Shown: piece by piece, positions 60,861 through 64,000 of the stretch
Layout: every line of letters starts with the position of its first letter
How positions within the stretch are numbered: position 1 is the stretch's first letter
Source: JAWLBM01 sp041687675
GTDB lineage: Bacteria; Pseudomonadota; Alphaproteobacteria; Rhizobiales; Pleomorphomonadaceae
Direction of reading: 5' to 3'
Assembly: GCA_041687675.1 (NCBI GenBank)
Contig: JAWLBM010000006.1
Coordinates: 1-64,000, forward strand
Length of the DNA: 64,000 bases
The notes under the pieces: generated by a model
Seen by the model: only the letters and a program-made list of their open reading frames with translations
What the model was told of the DNA's origin: nothing
Database searches by the model: none
Position numbers and translations under genes: made by a program

Positions 60861-61928
60861 ATGACCGACCTCGCCCTCCGCGGCCTCGGCAAACGCTACG
60901 GAACGGTCAAGGTGCTGGACGGCATCGACCTCACCATCGAGAACGGCGAGTTCGTGGTGCTGGTCGGCCCGTCCGGCTGCGGCAAGTCCACGCTGCTGCG
61001 GATGATCGCCGGCCTGGAGTCGATCTCCGAGGGCGAACTCGTCATCGGTTCGCGCACCGCCAACGCGCTACCGCCGCAGAAGCGGAACATCGCCATGGTG
61101 TTCCAGTCCTACGCCCTGTTCCCGCACATGACCGCCGAGGGCAACATCGGCTACGGCCCGAAGATCCGCGGCGAGCGGGCGGAGGCCATCCGGGCCGGGG
61201 TGGACAAGGCGGCCGGCATCCTCAACCTCGGCGCCTACCTCGGCCGCTTCCCGCGCCAGCTCTCCGGAGGGCAGCGCCAGCGCGTCGCCATGGGCCGGGC
61301 GATCGTGCGTGACCCGGACGTCTTCCTCTTCGACGAGCCGCTGTCCAACCTCGACGCCCAGCTCCGGGTGCAGATGCGCACCGAGATCAAGGCGCTGCAC
61401 CAGCGGCTCGGCAGCACCATCGTCTACGTCACCCACGACCAGATCGAGGCCATGACCATGGCCGACCGCATCGTCGTCATGAACGAGGGCCGCATCGTCC
61501 AGTCCGGCGCGCCGCTCGACCTCTACGACCACCCGGCCGCCCGCTTCGTCGCCGGCTTCATCGGCTCGCCGTCGATGAACTTCCTGCCGGGCCGGGTGGT
61601 GGCCGGCGACGCCGGGCCGGTGGTCGAGGGCGAGGGCGGCGTCGTCCTGCCGGCCCGCGCCCACCCGTCGGCGATCGGCCGCAAGGTCGAGGTCGGCATC
61701 CGCCCGGAGCACATGCGGCTCGAGGACCGCCCCGGCGCGCTGCCGCTGACGGTGGCCGTCCTCGAGCCGACCGGGTCGGAGACCCACGTCTACGGGGCGA
61801 TCGCCGGCACCGAGGTGCGCGGCGTCTTCCGCGAGCGGCTGAAGGTCCCGCCGGGGACGGTGCTGCCGGTGGTGGCCGACCCCGACCTCACCCACCTCTT
61901 CGACGCGGGGAGCGGGGACCGGCTGTGA
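60861..61928 (+). CDS. ABC transporter ATP-binding protein (MalK/UgpC type)
   Basis: A 355-residue ATPase. Walker A GPSGCGKSTLLRM (~38-50), Q-loop VFQSYALFPHMTA, signature LSGGQRQRVAMGRA (~135), Walker B VFLFDEPLSNLDAQ and H-loop YVTHDQIEAM. A C-terminal OB-fold (TOBE) regulatory domain spans about 240-350. It would energise the binding-protein/permease set on the opposite strand, since those genes lack their own ATPase. It starts 3 bases after the dehydrogenase stop and overlaps the regulator start by 4 bases. Confidence 0.94.
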   Translation: MTDLALRGLGKRYGTVKVLDGIDLTIENGEFVVLVGPSGCGKSTLLRMIAGLESISEGELVIGSRTANALPPQKRNIAMVFQSYALFPHMTAEGNIGYGPKIRGERAEAIRAGVDKAAGILNLGAYLGRFPRQLSGGQRQRVAMGRAIVRDPDVFLFDEPLSNLDAQLRVQMRTEIKALHQRLGSTIVYVTHDQIEAMTMADRIVVMNEGRIVQSGAPLDLYDHPAARFVAGFIGSPSMNFLPGRVVAGDAGPVVEGEGGVVLPARAHPSAIGRKVEVGIRPEHMRLEDRPGALPLTVAVLEPTGSETHVYGAIAGTEVRGVFRERLKVPPGTVLPVVADPDLTHLFDAGSGDRL

Positions 61929-62806
61929 AGGACGTGGTCGACATCGTGATGCGGCTGAAGCTCCGGGCGGAGGACGGCACCAAGTCCGACCGCCGGCTCG
62001 CGGGCATCATCCTCGCCGACCTCGACTTCGCCTCCAAGGGCGCCATCGCCGACATCGCCGCTCGCGCCGGGGTGAGCGAGCCGACCGTCACCCGATTCTG
62101 CCGCAGCCTCGGCTGCGACGGCGTGCGCGACTTCAAGTTCCGCCTCGCCCAGGCCCTCGCCGTCGGCGGCCAGTATCTCTCCGCCGAGCCGCTCGAGCGC
62201 GACGCCCGCGAGCGGCGCATCGCCACCGCCGTCGCCGGCGGCGCGCTGTCGATGATCGAGCGGGTGCGCGACACGGTCGACATGTCGACCGTCATGGAGG
62301 TCGCCGAGCGCCTCGCCGCCGCCCGCCAGGTGCTGGTGTTCGGATCCGGCGGCACCTCCTCCATGCTGGCGGTGGAGATGCAGAACCGGCTGTTCCGGCT
62401 CGGCTTTCCGGTGGTCGCCCACGTCGATGGCCAGTTGCAGCGGATGTCGGCGGCGGTCGCCGGGCCCGGGGTGGTGACGCTCGGCTTCTCCACCTCCGGC
62501 TACGCCCAGTCCGTGGTCGACGCCTCGCTGGTGGCCCGCCAGTACGGCGCCCACACGGTCGCGGTCACCCAGCCCGGCTCGGCCCTCGCCGTCGCCTGCG
62601 ACACGGTGATCGGTTTCCAGCCGCTGGAGGACGGCAACGTCTACAAGCCGACCTCGTCGCGCTACGGCCTGCTCCTGATCGCCGACATGCTGGCGATGGC
62701 GACGGCCGAGACCATCGGCCCCAAGGTCCTCGAGGGCCTGCGCCGCATCAAGCACAGCCTCAACACGCTGAAGGTGGACGACCCCCGCCTGCCGCTCGGC
62801 GACTGA
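61925..62806 (+). CDS. RpiR-family transcriptional regulator
   Basis: A 293-residue regulator. The N-terminal winged helix (~residues 1-80) contains IAARAGVSEPTVTRFCRSLG, characteristic of RpiR. The C-terminal SIS domain (~120-270) binds a phosphosugar or similar effector: VLVFGSGGTSSMLAVEMQ, and VTLGFSTSGYAQSVV with the STSG loop. Effector and target are inferred to be those of this transport locus. GTG start, GTGA overlap with the ATPase gene. Confidence 0.92.
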   Translation: MKDVVDIVMRLKLRAEDGTKSDRRLAGIILADLDFASKGAIADIAARAGVSEPTVTRFCRSLGCDGVRDFKFRLAQALAVGGQYLSAEPLERDARERRIATAVAGGALSMIERVRDTVDMSTVMEVAERLAAARQVLVFGSGGTSSMLAVEMQNRLFRLGFPVVAHVDGQLQRMSAAVAGPGVVTLGFSTSGYAQSVVDASLVARQYGAHTVAVTQPGSALAVACDTVIGFQPLEDGNVYKPTSSRYGLLLIADMLAMATAETIGPKVLEGLRRIKHSLNTLKVDDPRLPLGD

Positions 62807-62818
62807 CCGGATTTCCCC

Positions 62819-63889
62819 ATGACCATGCCCCGCACCCTCGCCGAGATCGACACCCCCGCCGTCCTGGTCGACATCGACCGGGCGATGGCGAACATCCGCC
62901 GCGCCCAGGCCTATGCCGACGAGCACCGCCTGCCGCTGCGCCCGCACATCAAGACCCACAAGCTGCCGATGCTGGCGAAGGCGCAGGTCGAGGCCGGCGC
63001 CGTGGGCATCACCTGCCAGAAGATCGGCGAGGCGGAGGTGATGGCGGACGCGGGGCTCGCCGACATCCTGCTGCCCTACAACATCCTCGGGCACGACAAG
63101 CTGGCGCGGCTGAGGGATGTCGCCGGGCGGATCCGCCTCTCCGTCACCGCCGACAACGGCACCGTGGTCGCCGGCCTCTCCGAGGCCTTCGCCGACGCGG
63201 CCCGGCCGCTGCCCGGGCTGGTCGAGTGCGACCCGGGCATGGGCCGCTGCGGCGTCCAGGACCCGGCGGCGGCGCTCGACCTCGCCCGGGCGATCGCGCG
63301 CGCGCCGGGGCTCGCCTTCGGCGGCCTGATGACCTATCCGGCGGTCGGCCGCACCGCCGAGACGGAGGCCTGGCTCGCCGCCGCCGTCGAGGCCCTCTCC
63401 CGGGGCGGGATGGCCTGTCCCGTGGTCAGCAACGGCGGCACGCCGGACCTCTGGCGCGCCCACGAGGTGACCACCGCCACCGAGCACCGGCCCGGCACCT
63501 ACGTCTATCTCGACCGCTACCAGGTGGCGAAGGGCGTCGGCACCGAGGCGGACTGCGCGCTGACGGTGCTCACCACCGTCGTCAGCCGGCCGGTGCCGGG
63601 CCGCGCCATCATCGACGCCGGCTCCAAGGCCCTCACCAGCGACCTCCTCGGCATGACCGGCCACGGCAAGGTGGTCGAGGCGCCGGAGGTGTTCGTCTCC
63701 GGCCTCTCCGAGGAGCACGGCACCCTCGACTGCTCGGCCGATCCCGGCGCGCTCGCCGTGGGCGACCGGATCCGCATCCTGCCGAACCACGCCTGCCCGG
63801 TCTCCAACCTCTTCGACGTCGTCCACATGGTCTCCGGCGACCGGGTGGTCGAGGTCGTGCCGGTCGCCGCCCGCGGCCGCGTCGGCTGA
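62819..63889 (+). CDS. DSD1/D-threonine aldolase-like PLP enzyme
   Basis: A 356-residue alanine-racemase-fold PLP enzyme. It begins TPAVLVDIDRAMANIRR; the PLP lysine lies in LRPHIKTHKLPML (~residue 45). The metal site at the C-terminus reads NHACPVSNLF, with the His-x-Cys pair that zinc-dependent D-serine dehydratases use; D-threonine aldolases are relatives. Substrates are probably D-beta-hydroxy amino acids. RidA at 56406 could remove the enamine product if it acts as a dehydratase. It starts 12 bases after the regulator stop. Confidence 0.87.
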   Translation: MTMPRTLAEIDTPAVLVDIDRAMANIRRAQAYADEHRLPLRPHIKTHKLPMLAKAQVEAGAVGITCQKIGEAEVMADAGLADILLPYNILGHDKLARLRDVAGRIRLSVTADNGTVVAGLSEAFADAARPLPGLVECDPGMGRCGVQDPAAALDLARAIARAPGLAFGGLMTYPAVGRTAETEAWLAAAVEALSRGGMACPVVSNGGTPDLWRAHEVTTATEHRPGTYVYLDRYQVAKGVGTEADCALTVLTTVVSRPVPGRAIIDAGSKALTSDLLGMTGHGKVVEAPEVFVSGLSEEHGTLDCSADPGALAVGDRIRILPNHACPVSNLFDVVHMVSGDRVVEVVPVAARGRVG

Positions 63890-63915
63890 ACCGCCCAGCG
63901 CCCCGGAGCCTTGCC

Positions 63916-64000
63916 ATGGACGCCACCGTCAACCCCTTCCCGAACGACCCGGACCGCCGCGAAATCTGGGAGATGCTGGTCACCCGCGACATCGACGCCT
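63916..64000 (+). CDS. Start of an NTF2-like or unknown gene, cut by the window end
   Basis: ATG 63916 opens a frame MDATVNPFPNDPDRREIWEM followed by LVTRDIDA that runs off the window. The ribosome site CGGAG is present and the gene lies 26 bases after the PLP enzyme gene. The IWEMLVTRDIDA segment recalls NTF2-like (SnoaL-type) proteins, but only 28 codons are visible. Confidence 0.5.
   Translation, partial: MDATVNPFPNDPDRREIWEMLVTRDIDA

Noticed and set aside
61790..63826. A 678-codon minus-strand frame
   Set aside because: Covers the RpiR and PLP-enzyme genes in antisense; no recognisable domain.

Overview
The window is very GC-rich DNA (roughly two-thirds to 70% G+C by eye) from an alphaproteobacterium, probably of the Rhizobiales/Hyphomicrobiales type. 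The evidence is long antisense open frames, many 4-base ATGA/GTGA gene overlaps, an ECF sigma factor of the EcfG (general stress) type, and repeated GGAAC-N16/17-NGTT promoter elements. I name no genus. I saw no rRNA, tRNA, CRISPR array or intact insertion sequence.

Bases 1-24,100 are mostly transport and envelope genes. They hold a membrane alpha/beta-hydrolase, a Crp/Fnr regulator, two tandem SLC13/RCK permeases followed by an M20 peptidase, and a secreted alpha/beta-hydrolase lipoprotein. A minus-strand series follows: porin, AbgT transporter, RND adaptor, RND pump and MFS transporter. Next come a patatin phospholipase coupled to a membrane beta-solenoid protein, an IS256-type transposase remnant, a DUF1194 protein and small secreted proteins, including a 48-residue one.

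Bases 24,100-34,300 are a cluster of small stress-type genes: DUF2934, a flavodoxin-like reductase, DUF4142, a BON protein, a short-chain dehydrogenase and several small proteins. Most transcription units start behind an EcfG-like promoter, often in divergent pairs. A small operon here encodes a nucleotidyltransferase, a metallophosphoesterase and a CgeB-like glycosyltransferase. An M24 aminopeptidase remnant with two frameshifts lies at the left border.

Bases 34,400-42,350 are one tightly coupled operon of seven genes: three sugar-nucleotide epimerases/decarboxylases, a B12-binding radical SAM protein and three glycosyltransferases, again behind an EcfG-like promoter. An EcfG-like sigma factor gene follows at 42,571, so a stress-induced surface or storage glycan is a reasonable hypothesis. 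Then come a CHASE-PAS-GGDEF-EAL protein, a proline-rich anchored SNase-like protein, an uncharacterised trio of coiled-coil/membrane proteins, a ParA-like ATPase, and a phospholipid set (CDP-alcohol transferase, acyltransferase, CdsA).

Bases 54,870-64,000 form a catabolic locus. A minus-strand operon (binding protein, two permeases, RidA, M81 peptidase) faces a plus-strand operon (dehydrogenase, ABC ATPase, RpiR regulator, DSD1/D-threonine-aldolase-like enzyme and a gene cut by the window end). An AT-richer intergenic region with a repeated candidate operator separates them.
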